This document shows positions 51,011 to 59,506 of a stretch of 64,000 bases of DNA, piece after piece. How positions within the stretch are numbered: position 1 is the stretch's first letter; each line of letters starts with the position of its first letter. This DNA comes from JALUZX01 sp964561605 (lineage in GTDB: Bacteria; Planctomycetota; UBA1135; JALUZX01). The translations under genes and the position numbers were made by a program. The stretch covers positions 1-64,000 of the forward strand of contig CAZLQD010000029.1 of NCBI GenBank assembly GCA_964561605.1, written 5' to 3'. The notes under the pieces were generated by a model. That model saw nothing but the letters and a program-made list of their open reading frames with translations, ran no database searches and was not told where the DNA came from.

Positions 51011-52801
51011 ATGGTAACGATCACGATCGACGGCAGGAAGGTCGAGGCTGAGAAGGGATGGACCGTCCTCCGGGCGGCGAAGGAGGCGGGGATCTCCATC
51101 CCCACCCTCTGCCACCACGAGTCCCTCGATCCCTACGGGGCCTGCCGCTTCTGCACCGTGGAGGTGAAGCACCGGGGCCGGACGAAGCTCGTCACCTCCT
51201 GCACCCTGCCCGTGGCGGAGGGACAGGAGATCCTGACCCGGTCGGAACCGGTCCGGCGGATCCGAAGGATCCTGGCGGAGCTCATGCTGGCCAGGTGCCC
51301 GAACTCCACGGTGATCCGGGAACTGGCCTCCCGGGTCGGAGTGGAGAAGAGCCGCTTCCGGAGACCCGAAGAGGACCTGGCGACCATCACGGACCGGGAG
51401 GGATGCATCCTCTGCGGGATGTGCGTGCGCCTCTGCGACGACGTGCTCCAGGTCGGGGCCATCGGCTTCGAGGGCCGGGGCGTCAGGCGGAAGGTCACCT
51501 CCCCCTTCCGGGAGCCTTCCGACACCTGCCTGGTCTGCGGGGCCTGCAGTTCCATCTGTCCGACCCACGCCGTCGAACACTCACGGATACGGCCCCAGGA
51601 ACCTTCCATCATTCCCTTCGAGTTCGAAGAGGGGATGACGGGGAGGAAGCCCATCTACATGGAGTTCCCCCAGGCCGTTCCCAAGGTTCCCGTCATCGAC
51701 GAGAGCACCTGCATGCATTTCCGGACGGGGGGATGCAAGGTGTGCGAGGACAACTGCTCGGCCGGGGCCATCGACCACGACATGGAGGAGAAGACCGAGG
51801 AGATCCAGGTGGGGACCATCGTGGTGGCAACGGGCTTCGAGCTCTACGAGGCGGAGAAGCTCTCCCGGTACGGCTACAAGGTCTTCCCCGACGTCTACAC
51901 CTCCCTCGAGTTCGAACGGATCTGCCACGCCTCGGGGCCCACCATGGGGAAGATCCGGACCCGCTCGGGGAAGACGCCCGGGGCCGTGGCCATCCTCCAC
52001 TGCATCGGGAGCCGGGACGAGAACCACCTGGAATACTGTTCCCGGGTCTGCTGCATGTACTCCCTGAAGTTCGCCCACCTGGTGCGTGAGAAGACCGGGG
52101 CGGAGGTCTACAACTTCTATATCGACATCCGTTCACCCGGAAAGGGATACGAGGAATTCTACAAGCGTCTCCTCGAGGAAGGAGTGCACTTCATCCGGGG
52201 AAAGGGAACGGAGGTGACGGACGTCTGGGAGAGCCCCGAGGAGGAGGGGAAACTGGTCGTGGTGAGCGAGGACACCCTCCTTGGGATCAGGAGGAGGGTC
52301 CCCGTGGACATGGTGATCCTCTCCCTCGGCCTGAAACCACGGGAGGACTCCGACAAGGTCTCCCACATCTTCTCCATCGGGTGCGCCCAGGGGGGGTTCT
52401 TCCTGGAGAGGCATCCAAAGCTGGCCCCCGTGGACACGGCGACGGACGGCGTCTACATCGCCGGGGCCTGCCAGGGTCCCAAGGACATCCCGGACACCGT
52501 GGCCCAGGGAGCGGCCGCGGCGGCGGCCGCCCTGTCCCTAATGGACAAGGGGAAGGTGGTCCTGGAGCCCGTCCGGGCGAAGATCGACCCGGACAAGTGC
52601 TGCGGATGTAAACTTTGTATCGCAAACTGTCCCTACCAGGCCATAGATTTCGACGAGGAGAAGAAGGTCTCGGTGGTGCACCCCGAACTCTGCAAGGGAT
52701 GCGGCACCTGCGTGGCCGGCTGTCCCTCCGGGGCGGCGGTCCAGGAGAACTTCGAGGACGTCCAGATCTTCGCCGAGATCGAGGGGGCCCTGGCTGATTG
52801 A
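51011..52801 (+). CDS. NuoG-like N-terminal domain fused to the HdrA C-terminal half
   Basis: A 596-residue protein, 15 bases after nuoF. Residues 1-190 are NuoG-like: [2Fe-2S] ligands Cys34, 45, 48, 64, no His-Cys3 cluster (only Cys96 remains there), then two [4Fe-4S] sets (Cys132-142 and Cys173-183). From about 200 the sequence is the C-terminal half of HdrA: FEFEEGMTGRKPIYMEFPQA, a second ferredoxin-like cluster CMHFRTGGCKVCEDNC (Cys234, 242, 245, 249), GTIVVATGFELYE, CIGSRDENHLEYCSRVCCMY, YIDIRSPGKGYEEFY and the C-terminal ferredoxin CCGCKLCIANC and CKGCGTCVAGC. It starts where the HdrA part of the gene at 47803 ends. Together they restore a full HdrA. Confidence 0.92.
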   Translation: MVTITIDGRKVEAEKGWTVLRAAKEAGISIPTLCHHESLDPYGACRFCTVEVKHRGRTKLVTSCTLPVAEGQEILTRSEPVRRIRRILAELMLARCPNSTVIRELASRVGVEKSRFRRPEEDLATITDREGCILCGMCVRLCDDVLQVGAIGFEGRGVRRKVTSPFREPSDTCLVCGACSSICPTHAVEHSRIRPQEPSIIPFEFEEGMTGRKPIYMEFPQAVPKVPVIDESTCMHFRTGGCKVCEDNCSAGAIDHDMEEKTEEIQVGTIVVATGFELYEAEKLSRYGYKVFPDVYTSLEFERICHASGPTMGKIRTRSGKTPGAVAILHCIGSRDENHLEYCSRVCCMYSLKFAHLVREKTGAEVYNFYIDIRSPGKGYEEFYKRLLEEGVHFIRGKGTEVTDVWESPEEEGKLVVVSEDTLLGIRRRVPVDMVILSLGLKPREDSDKVSHIFSIGCAQGGFFLERHPKLAPVDTATDGVYIAGACQGPKDIPDTVAQGAAAAAAALSLMDKGKVVLEPVRAKIDPDKCCGCKLCIANCPYQAIDFDEEKKVSVVHPELCKGCGTCVAGCPSGAAVQENFEDVQIFAEIEGALAD

Positions 52802-52827
52802 GCGCGCCGCGCTCGGGAGGTCTTGGA

Positions 52828-53274
52828 ATGGCGGACGCGGATTTCGAACCCAGGCTCGTCGGTTTCTTGTGCCGGTGGTGTTCCTACACGGGGGCGGACC
52901 TGGCCGGCATGAGCAGAATGGAGTACCCGCCCAACCTGGCGCCCATCAAGGTGATGTGCTCGGGGAGGGTGGACCCTACGTTCGTGGTCAAGGCCTTCCG
53001 GGACGGGGCGGACGGCGTGCTGATCGCCGGCTGCCACCCGGGGGACTGCCACTACTCCACGGGGAACTACAAGGCCATGAGGAGGTATCCCCTTCTCTTG
53101 AAACTCCTGGAGCAGTTCGGGATCGAGAAGGAAAGGGTCCGCCTGGAGTGGATCTCCGCATCGGAGGGAGAGAAGTTCGCACAGGTCGTGGCCGAGTTCA
53201 CCGAGACGGTCCGGGCCCTCGGTCCCCTGCGCTGGGGCGAGAGGGTGGGGACGACTTCGAAGGCGGGAGGTTGA
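52828..53274 (+). CDS. mvhD: MvhD-type electron-transfer subunit
   Basis: A 148-residue protein from ATG 52828 with GGGAGG seven bases upstream. It shows the MvhD/FlpD pattern: LCRWCSYTGADLAG (Cys15, Cys18), VMCSGRVDPTFVVKAF and GCHPGDCHYSTGNYKAMRR. MvhD carries a [2Fe-2S] cluster and links the NiFe hydrogenase to HdrA. In some methanogens and bacteria the motif contains selenocysteine; here all positions are Cys. Confidence 0.93.
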   Translation: MADADFEPRLVGFLCRWCSYTGADLAGMSRMEYPPNLAPIKVMCSGRVDPTFVVKAFRDGADGVLIAGCHPGDCHYSTGNYKAMRRYPLLLKLLEQFGIEKERVRLEWISASEGEKFAQVVAEFTETVRALGPLRWGERVGTTSKAGG

Positions 53275-53277
53275 GAA

Positions 53278-54261
53278 ATGGCCAAGCCGAAGGTTGCCTT
53301 CTACTGGTGCGCTTCCTGCGGGGGGTGCGAGGAAGCGGTGGTGGACCTGGCCGAGAACGTCCTGAAGGTCGTGGAAGCCGTGGACATCGTGCTGTGGCCC
53401 GTGGCCCTGGACTTCAAGCTCTCCGACGTGAAGGCCTGGAAGCCCGGGGAGGTGGCCGTGGCCTTCATCAACGGGTCGGTCCGGACGTCCGAGCACGAGA
53501 TGTGGGTGAAACTCCTCAGGGAGAAATGCGGCCTGGTGGTGGCTTTCGGTTCCTGCGCCCACCTGGGAGGGATCCCGGGACTGGCCAACTGCACGACCAG
53601 GGAGGATGTCTTCCGGAACAAGTACCTCGAGAGCGTGACCTCGGACAACCCGGGGAAGGTGCTCCCCAAGGTGAAGGATGTGGTGGAGGGCTTCGAACTG
53701 GAGCTTCCCGAGGTGTGGAACACCGTGAAGGCCCTCGACCAGGTGATCGACGTGGACTACTACCTCCCCGGGTGTGCGCCTCCCCCCGATCTCATCCTGA
53801 AGGCGATCCAGGCCATCCTCTCCGGTGACCTTCCACCCAGGGGCTCGGTCCTGGCCCCTGAGAAGGCCCTCTGCGAGACCTGCCCCCGCAACGACTCCAA
53901 GCCCGAGGAGTTCACCATCACCGGGTTCAAGAGGCTGGCCGACCACGCCCCGGACCCGGAGAAGTGCTTTCTGGCCGAGGGGTTCGTGTGCCTGGGTCCC
54001 GTCACCCGCGGCGGGTGCGGCGAAAGGTGTATCCGGGGGAACATGCCCTGCCGGGGCTGCTTCGGGCCCACTCCCGAGGCCTTGGACCAGGGGACCAAGT
54101 TCCTCGCTTCCCTGGGGGGATGCACCGCCGCCGAGACCCCGGAGGAGGCCCGGGCCCTGGCGGAGACCCTGACCGATCCCCTCGGCACCCTCTACCGTTT
54201 CAGCCTGCCCAAGTCCCTGCTGCACCGGTGCGCCCCGCCGGGAAAGGAGGTGTCCCCGTGA
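53278..54261 (+). CDS. mvhG: Group 3c NiFe hydrogenase small subunit
   Basis: A 327-residue protein, three bases after mvhD. Proximal cluster motif WCASCGGCEEAVVDL (Cys11, 14, 17), AFGSCAHLGGIPGLANC, LPGCAPPPD, then a ferredoxin-like region with CETCPRND, CLGPVTRGGCGERCIRGNMP and CRGCFGP, giving medial and distal clusters. Small subunits of this class pass electrons from NiFe to MvhD. There is no Tat signal, so the enzyme is cytoplasmic. The stop overlaps the mvhA GTG (GTGA). Confidence 0.93.
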   Translation: MAKPKVAFYWCASCGGCEEAVVDLAENVLKVVEAVDIVLWPVALDFKLSDVKAWKPGEVAVAFINGSVRTSEHEMWVKLLREKCGLVVAFGSCAHLGGIPGLANCTTREDVFRNKYLESVTSDNPGKVLPKVKDVVEGFELELPEVWNTVKALDQVIDVDYYLPGCAPPPDLILKAIQAILSGDLPPRGSVLAPEKALCETCPRNDSKPEEFTITGFKRLADHAPDPEKCFLAEGFVCLGPVTRGGCGERCIRGNMPCRGCFGPTPEALDQGTKFLASLGGCTAAETPEEARALAETLTDPLGTLYRFSLPKSLLHRCAPPGKEVSP

Positions 54262-55718
54262 CCAGGAGAATCACCATCGACCCCATCACCCGCCTGGAAG
54301 GCCACGGGAAGATCGAGATCTTCCTGGACGAGAAGGGGAACGTGGAGCGGGCATTCTTCCAGGTTCCGGAGTTGCGGGGATTCGAAACCTTCTGCCTGGG
54401 GCGGCCCGCAGAGGAAATGGCCAGGATCACACCAAGGATCTGCGGTGTGTGTCCCACGGCCCACCACATGGCCTCGACCAAGTGCCTGGACGACCTCTAC
54501 GGGGTGGAGCCGCCCAGGACGGCGAAACTCCTCCGGGAATTGGCGTACAACGCCTTCATGTTCGAGGACCACCTCCTCCACTTCTACTACCTCGGAGGGC
54601 CCGACTTCGTCGTGGGTCCCAGGGCCCCCAAGGGGGAACGGAACATCCTGGGGGTCATCGCCAAGGTGGGGCTGGAGATCGCCGGCAAGGTGATTTCGGC
54701 CCGCAAGAAGGTCCGCCTCATGATGGAGGGCATGATGGGCAAGGTGATCCATCCCGTCTTCGGCCTTCCGGGGGGCGTCTCCAAGGGGATGACCGAGGAG
54801 GAACGGAAGGACTATCTCACAGTGGCCGACGAGGCCCTCGACCTGGCCAGGTTCTCCCTGGGGCTCTTCGACCAGGTGGTTCTCCAGGACAAGGAGAACG
54901 TGGGGCTGGTCCTCAGCGAAGGGTATTCCCACAAGACCTACTACATGGGCCAGGTGAACGAGAAGAACCAACCCGACTTCTACGACGGCTGGATCCGGGT
55001 GGTCGATCCCGAGGGGAAGGAGTTCGCCCGTTTCTCCCCGGGGGACTACACCGAGCATATCGCCGAACACGTGGAGCCCTGGAGCTACATCACATTCCCC
55101 TACTTGAAGAAGGTGGGCTGGAAGGGATTCGTCGACGGCAAGGACAGCGGTGTCTTCCGGGTCGCCCCCCTGGCCAGGCTCAACGCTTCCGAGGGTATGG
55201 CCACCCCGGAGGCCCAGGCCGCCTGCGACAAGATGTACAATACTCTCGGAGGAAAACCGGCCCACGCCACCCTTGCCTTCCACTGGGCCAGGCTCGTGGA
55301 GGCTCTACAGGCGGCGGAGCGCATGAAGGAGATCCTCCGGGACGAAGAGATCACGAGCCCGAAGATCCGGAACCTCCCCCAGGCGACCCCGAAGGAGGGG
55401 GTGGGGATCGTGGAGGCTCCCAGGGGGACCCTGATTCACCACTATTTCACCGACGAGAAGGGACTCCTGACCAAGGTCAACCTCATCGTAGCCACCAACC
55501 ACAACGCGGCGCCCATAGCCATGTCGGTGGAGAAGGCCGCCAAGAGCGCCATCCGGGACGGAAAGGTGGACGACGGCTTGCTCAACATGGTGGAGATGGC
55601 CTTCCGGGCCTACGACCCCTGCCACGCCTGCGCCACCCACACCCTGCCCGGAAGGATGCCCCTGGTGGCCAGGATCCGGGACCACCGGGGGGAAGTGATT
55701 CGTGTGTTGCGCCGGTAG
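54258..55718 (+). CDS. mvhA: Group 3c NiFe hydrogenase large subunit
   Basis: A 486-residue protein from GTG 54258 with a perfect AAGGAGGT. The N-terminal NiFe ligands are RICGVCPTAHHMAS (Cys62, Cys65) and the C-terminal pair is DPCHACATH (Cys455, Cys458). The opening ITIDPITRLEGHGKIEIFLD is typical of F420-nonreducing (Mvh/Vhu) hydrogenases. Twenty-five residues follow the DPCxxCxxH motif and should be removed by a maturation protease, encoded next. All Cys ligands are Cys, not Sec, despite selB in the window. It oxidises H2, or evolves it if the complex runs in reverse. Confidence 0.95.
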   Translation: MTRRITIDPITRLEGHGKIEIFLDEKGNVERAFFQVPELRGFETFCLGRPAEEMARITPRICGVCPTAHHMASTKCLDDLYGVEPPRTAKLLRELAYNAFMFEDHLLHFYYLGGPDFVVGPRAPKGERNILGVIAKVGLEIAGKVISARKKVRLMMEGMMGKVIHPVFGLPGGVSKGMTEEERKDYLTVADEALDLARFSLGLFDQVVLQDKENVGLVLSEGYSHKTYYMGQVNEKNQPDFYDGWIRVVDPEGKEFARFSPGDYTEHIAEHVEPWSYITFPYLKKVGWKGFVDGKDSGVFRVAPLARLNASEGMATPEAQAACDKMYNTLGGKPAHATLAFHWARLVEALQAAERMKEILRDEEITSPKIRNLPQATPKEGVGIVEAPRGTLIHHYFTDEKGLLTKVNLIVATNHNAAPIAMSVEKAAKSAIRDGKVDDGLLNMVEMAFRAYDPCHACATHTLPGRMPLVARIRDHRGEVIRVLRR

Positions 55719-56277
55719 GGATTCGTCTCCCCCGGCCTCCGCCCCCCCCTTGCTCGTGGTGGGCCTTGGAAATCCCTTCCTCCGGGACGACGCGGCGGGA
55801 ATCCTCCTGGCCCGGGAGGTCCGCCGCCTCCTGGGCGGGGTGGGGGTCGAATTCCGGGAGGCCGCCACGGGCGGACTGGAGCTCCTGGAACTTCTCGAGG
55901 GCCGGGCCGGGGCCGTTGTGATCGACGCGGTGCTCCTGGAGGGGGAGGAGCCTGGAAGGCTCTTCCTCCTGGACCTGGAAGGACCCCTGGCGGACCATTT
56001 CGACGGGGGAACGCACCACCTGGGACTCCTGGAAGGCCTGGAGCTGGCCCGGCGCCTCGGGATCCCCATGCCCTCCTTCCTCAGGGTCTACGCCCTCCAG
56101 GTGGAGGACCCTTTCACTTTCGGGGAGGACTTGACGCCCAGGGTCCGGGAGGCCCTTCCCCGGGCCGCCCGGAGGATCGCCCGGGAGATTCGGGCCTCTT
56201 GTCCTTTCCGGATCTCCGGGCCTTCGCCTTCCGGGCCGCTTCCTCCAGGATCGCGGCGGTCTTCTTCATCCCCTTGA
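55702..56277 (+). CDS. NiFe-hydrogenase maturation endopeptidase
   Basis: A 191-residue frame from GTG 55702, overlapping mvhA by 17 bases. HycI/HyaD-family motifs: LVVGLGNPFLRDDAAGILLA (nickel-binding Asp), VVIDAVLLEGEEPG (second ligand region), GGTHHLGLLEGL (His). These proteases cut the large-subunit tail after the His of the DPCxxCxxH motif. Only the first 155 residues look like the family; the last 35 are Ser/Pro-rich and overlap the convergent ankyrin gene, so read-through extension is possible. It closes the operon. Confidence 0.85.
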   Translation: MCCAGRDSSPPASAPPLLVVGLGNPFLRDDAAGILLAREVRRLLGGVGVEFREAATGGLELLELLEGRAGAVVIDAVLLEGEEPGRLFLLDLEGPLADHFDGGTHHLGLLEGLELARRLGIPMPSFLRVYALQVEDPFTFGEDLTPRVREALPRAARRIAREIRASCPFRISGPSPSGPLPPGSRRSSSSP

Positions 56278-56800
56278 GGCGGGCCCAGTAGGAAGGGGGG
56301 TTCCCGTTCCGGTCCCTGGCGAGGGGATCGGCTCCCCGGGAGAGGAGGAGGCGGACCATTTCGGTGTGGCCCTTGCAGGCCGCGAGATGGAGGGGGGTGA
56401 CTCCGTCCTTGTTGGGGGCGTTCACGGGGGCGCCCTTTTCCAGGAGAGCCCGGGCCAAGGCCGTGGAGCCGTCGAATGCGGCCAAGTGGATGGGCGTCGC
56501 CCCCGTCCGCGTGGCCGCGGCCGGATCGGCCCCCCTGGAGAGGAGGAGCTTCACGATGGGAAGACTCCGTGCCGTGACCGCCCCATGGAGGGGGGTGGCG
56601 CCGAAGTGGTCCCGCCCGTTGGGATCGGCCCCGGCCTCCAGGAAGGAGCGGACGGCCTCCAGGTCGCCCGCCTTGGCGGCGTGGAACAGGTCCGCCGGCC
56701 CGCCCTTTCCCTCTCCGCAACCCCAGAGGGCCAGGGCGGCCAGAAGGGCCGCGGCGGCCGCGGGGCCTTTCTTCGAGACTCTCCTCCTCGTCGTCCTCAT
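56114..56800 (-). CDS. Ankyrin-repeat lipoprotein
   Basis: A 228-residue protein. Lipoprotein signal AAAAALLAALALWGC (Cys about 28). Four ankyrin repeats follow at about 35-175: DLFHAAKAGDLEAVRSFLEA, ATPLHGAVTARSLPIVKLLL, ATPIHLAAFDGSTALARALL and VTPLHLAACKGHTEMVRLLL. A basic tail (KARRSGKDKRPESPGRSSGR) overlaps the protease gene antisense. The start ATG at 56800 overlaps the stop of the kinase upstream (ATGA), so it is coupled to it. It probably binds a protein at the membrane, perhaps with the kinase. Confidence 0.85.
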   Translation of the reverse strand: MRTTRRRVSKKGPAAAAALLAALALWGCGEGKGGPADLFHAAKAGDLEAVRSFLEAGADPNGRDHFGATPLHGAVTARSLPIVKLLLSRGADPAAATRTGATPIHLAAFDGSTALARALLEKGAPVNAPNKDGVTPLHLAACKGHTEMVRLLLSRGADPLARDRNGNPPSYWARLKGMKKTAAILEEAARKAKARRSGKDKRPESPGRSSGRPGEGPPGPWASSPPRK

Positions 56801-58662
56801 CCCACCTCCGCCTTGGCGTCCTTGGTCTGGGAAAGCCGTTTCTCCAATTCCTCCTCCGTCTGGATGGGAATCCGGACGTAGAAAGTGGCCCCCTTCCCGG
56901 GCCGGCTCTCCACCCTGATGGAGCCGCCGTGCTTCTCCACGATGTCCTTGGAGATGGTCAGTCCCAGGCCCGTGCCTTTCGGCTTCTCCTTGATGATGTC
57001 AGATACGACCTGCCGGAAACGCTGGAAGATGATCTCCTGCTGGTCCTCCGGGATTCCCGGCCCCTGGTCCCTCACGCTCACCTCGATGAAGGGCCCGGCC
57101 CGCCTCCCTCGGATCTCCACCTTTCCCCCCTCGGGGCTGAACTTCACGGCGTTGGAGATGAGGTTGGTCCAGACCTGCTTGAGCCGGTCCCTGTCCCCGG
57201 CGGTCTCCAGCTCTTCCTCGCAAAGGAGGAGCTCCAGGGTGACGTCCTTCTCCAGGGCCAGGGCCCGGGAGGCCTGGAACACGTCCCACAGGGTGGCCTT
57301 CACGTCCACCGTCTTCACGTGGAAACGCTGGGTTCCCGACTGGAGCTTGCTCAGGTCCAGCACGTCCTCCACGAGCCTGGTGAGCCTCTGGGCCTCGGAG
57401 ATGATGATGTCCAGGAATTCCTCCCTCTCCTCGGGATCCTGGTCCCCGTAATCCTTGAGGATCTCGGCGAAGGAGAGGATGGAGGTCATGGGGGTCCTGA
57501 GCTCGTGGGAGACGTTGATCAGGAACTGGCTCTCCGTCCTGGCTGCGGCCAGGGCCCTGTCCCTGGCCCGGATCAGCTCCTCCTGGGCCTTGTCCCGCTC
57601 CTCCATGGCGGCCACGATCCGGTCCATCATGGCGTTGAAGGAGGCGGCGAGCTCGGCGAATTCGTCGTCTCCCTCCACCTCCACCCTGGAGGAGAAGTCG
57701 TTTTCCCGCACCTTCCTCGTGGCCTGGGTCAGGAGTTCGATGGGCCGAAGGTGGCGGCGGATCTGGTGGAGACTCAAGAGGGCCACGACGAGGAAGGAGA
57801 GGAGGGTCACGAGGAGGAAGGAGGACCGGAAGCTCTGGAGGGGCCGGAAGAAGCGGTTCTTCTGGCTGGAGCTCAGGATGGTCCAGTCCGCTCCGAACCG
57901 GGGTTGCATGAAGAGGGTCCAGTAGGAGGTGAGAAAGGTGGTTCCCTCCATCTCCCACTGGAAGTGCCCCGACGAAGGGTTGCCCTCCATGCTCCCTGCC
58001 AGGCCGGGGACGAATTCTTTCCCGGGGTGGTTGGAGAAGAGGATCCCCCCGGATTCGTCCAGGACGGCCAGGTAGCGTTCCGGGGAGAGGAGTGTGTCGC
58101 CGCTCCATAGGTAGGCCGGTGCAACCTCTCCAACCAGGTAGGAGGGCTCCTTCCCGGGGCGTTCCAGGATCATGGCCAGGAAGACCCGGGCGAAACCCTC
58201 CCTGTCGGGAATGGCCCTCAGAAGGGTGCGCCGCGAGGCCAGGAAGGCCAGTTCCCTCTCGTCGAAGGGAGAGAAGGGCGGCGCCGGGGGATGGCCTTCC
58301 AGGGTCTTTCCGAGACGGTCCAGGACGAAGAGGTTCCGGAAACGGCTTCCCAGGTTCTCTTCGAGGGAGGCCTTGCCTGCGGCCAGGTCCTTCCCCTTGG
58401 AACCGGCGAGTTCCGCCCCGAGGAGTTTGAGGTTGGTTTCCAGGAAGAGGAGGCGCTGGTGCAGGAAGAGTCCGGCCCCCTTGGTCTCTTCGTGGAGCCT
58501 GTGCAGGGCCTGCTCCCTGAGCTGGCGGGTGACGCCGTCGTAGGCCAGGAAGGCCAGGGCGCCCAGGGGTATCAGGGCGCAGAGGACGAAGAGGGAGAAG
58601 ATCCTCCTTCCGAACCGGGTGGCGAGAAATTGCCGCCCAAGGGATTTCCAGAAGGACTCCAC
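56797..58662 (-). CDS. Membrane sensor histidine kinase with cache-type input domain
   Basis: A 621-residue protein: TM1 at about 20-42, a periplasmic sensor of about 230 residues of dCache type by layout (RYLAVLDESGGILFSNH), TM2 at about 280-298, HAMP (RRHLRPIELLTQATRKV), HisKA with His386 (VSHELRTPMTSILSFAEIL), and HATPase_c with NLISNAVKFSP, DQGPGIPED and KGTGLGLTISKDIVEKHGG. No response regulator is adjacent. Its last codons overlap the ankyrin gene. The ligand is unknown. Confidence 0.92.
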   Translation of the reverse strand: MESFWKSLGRQFLATRFGRRIFSLFVLCALIPLGALAFLAYDGVTRQLREQALHRLHEETKGAGLFLHQRLLFLETNLKLLGAELAGSKGKDLAAGKASLEENLGSRFRNLFVLDRLGKTLEGHPPAPPFSPFDERELAFLASRRTLLRAIPDREGFARVFLAMILERPGKEPSYLVGEVAPAYLWSGDTLLSPERYLAVLDESGGILFSNHPGKEFVPGLAGSMEGNPSSGHFQWEMEGTTFLTSYWTLFMQPRFGADWTILSSSQKNRFFRPLQSFRSSFLLVTLLSFLVVALLSLHQIRRHLRPIELLTQATRKVRENDFSSRVEVEGDDEFAELAASFNAMMDRIVAAMEERDKAQEELIRARDRALAAARTESQFLINVSHELRTPMTSILSFAEILKDYGDQDPEEREEFLDIIISEAQRLTRLVEDVLDLSKLQSGTQRFHVKTVDVKATLWDVFQASRALALEKDVTLELLLCEEELETAGDRDRLKQVWTNLISNAVKFSPEGGKVEIRGRRAGPFIEVSVRDQGPGIPEDQQEIIFQRFRQVVSDIIKEKPKGTGLGLTISKDIVEKHGGSIRVESRPGKGATFYVRIPIQTEEELEKRLSQTKDAKAEVG

Positions 58663-58753
58663 CCCACCGACCTCCTCAGTTCCACCGTGCTTCCCCCGGG
58701 GTACCGGAGGGGATGAATCCCGTCCCTTCCTTACCCGGAAACACCATGGCCTT

Positions 58754-59506
58754 TCACACCTTCTCCCGGAACCACTCCAGTTCCTCTGCGAGCTTCTTTC
58801 GTGTCTCCGTGATGGACTGGACCAGGTCCAGGAGGGAGGGGGAGTCCGAGAGGAGAGCCTCCTCCTGGAGGAGTCCGGCCTGTTTCTCCAGCCTCTGCAC
58901 CTGCCGCTTCGCCTTCTCGATCCGATCCTTCCAGGCCGCCACCATGGCGTTGAATTCTTCGAACTCGGGGTGGAGGAAGTCCCTCTTTCGGATGACCTGG
59001 CGGGTCGGGATCTCTCCCTCCTTCATGGAGCGGAAGAGGGCCGAGAGCCGAAAGAGGGGTCCGGCCATGCGGTGGGACGAGAAGATGGAATGGATGGCGA
59101 TGAGAAGGAGTCCGCCTATGGCCAGGGGCCAGAAATGGGTGTGGAGGTAGAGGAGGGAGTAGGCCGGGCTCCAGAAAGGATTCGGTTGGTTTACGGGCGT
59201 GCCGTCCAGTTGGCTCACCAGGGGCGAGAAGATCCCGAAGGCCATGAGGACCATGAAGAAGAAGGAATAGCCCAGGGCGTGGAGGAGAAGGGGCCCCTGG
59301 ATCCTGGGGTTTACGAAGTACCTCCTCCTGCGGAACCGGGGCGGCCGGGGAGGGAGGGAGGAAACCTTTTCCCGGGGTTCGGAGGTGCCCGTCGCCTCAC
59401 CGCGGGACGGAAGGGTCTCGGCCGGCTTCTTTCCTGCCGGGACTGAAGGTTCGTTCTTCAGGGGAGGCTCTTCCAGGCCTAGACCTCCCCTCTGGTCTTC
59501 TCTCAT
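58754..59506 (-). CDS. Membrane protein with HAMP-like signalling helix
   Basis: A 250-residue protein from ATG 59506 (AAGAGG just upstream; a GTG at 59662 would add 52 low-complexity residues). Residues 1-65 are Pro/Arg/Glu-rich. Two membrane segments: LLLHALGYSFFFMVLMAFGI and HFWPLAIGGLLLIAIHSIF. A HAMP-like linker follows (AGPLFRLSALFRSMKEGEIPT), then FNAMVAAWKDRIEKAKRQVQ and a long coiled coil to the C terminus. No kinase or methyl-accepting output domain exists. It may be a signalling adaptor for the kinase 90 bases downstream. Confidence 0.7.
   Translation of the reverse strand: MREDQRGGLGLEEPPLKNEPSVPAGKKPAETLPSRGEATGTSEPREKVSSLPPRPPRFRRRRYFVNPRIQGPLLLHALGYSFFFMVLMAFGIFSPLVSQLDGTPVNQPNPFWSPAYSLLYLHTHFWPLAIGGLLLIAIHSIFSSHRMAGPLFRLSALFRSMKEGEIPTRQVIRKRDFLHPEFEEFNAMVAAWKDRIEKAKRQVQRLEKQAGLLQEEALLSDSPSLLDLVQSITETRKKLAEELEWFREKV

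Noticed and set aside
49110..51011. Explanation of the hdrA split as an assembly error
   Set aside because: The fusions are in frame with complete cluster motifs on both sides, gaps are normal, and composition is uniform. An error cannot be excluded without reads, so it is kept as a refutation test.
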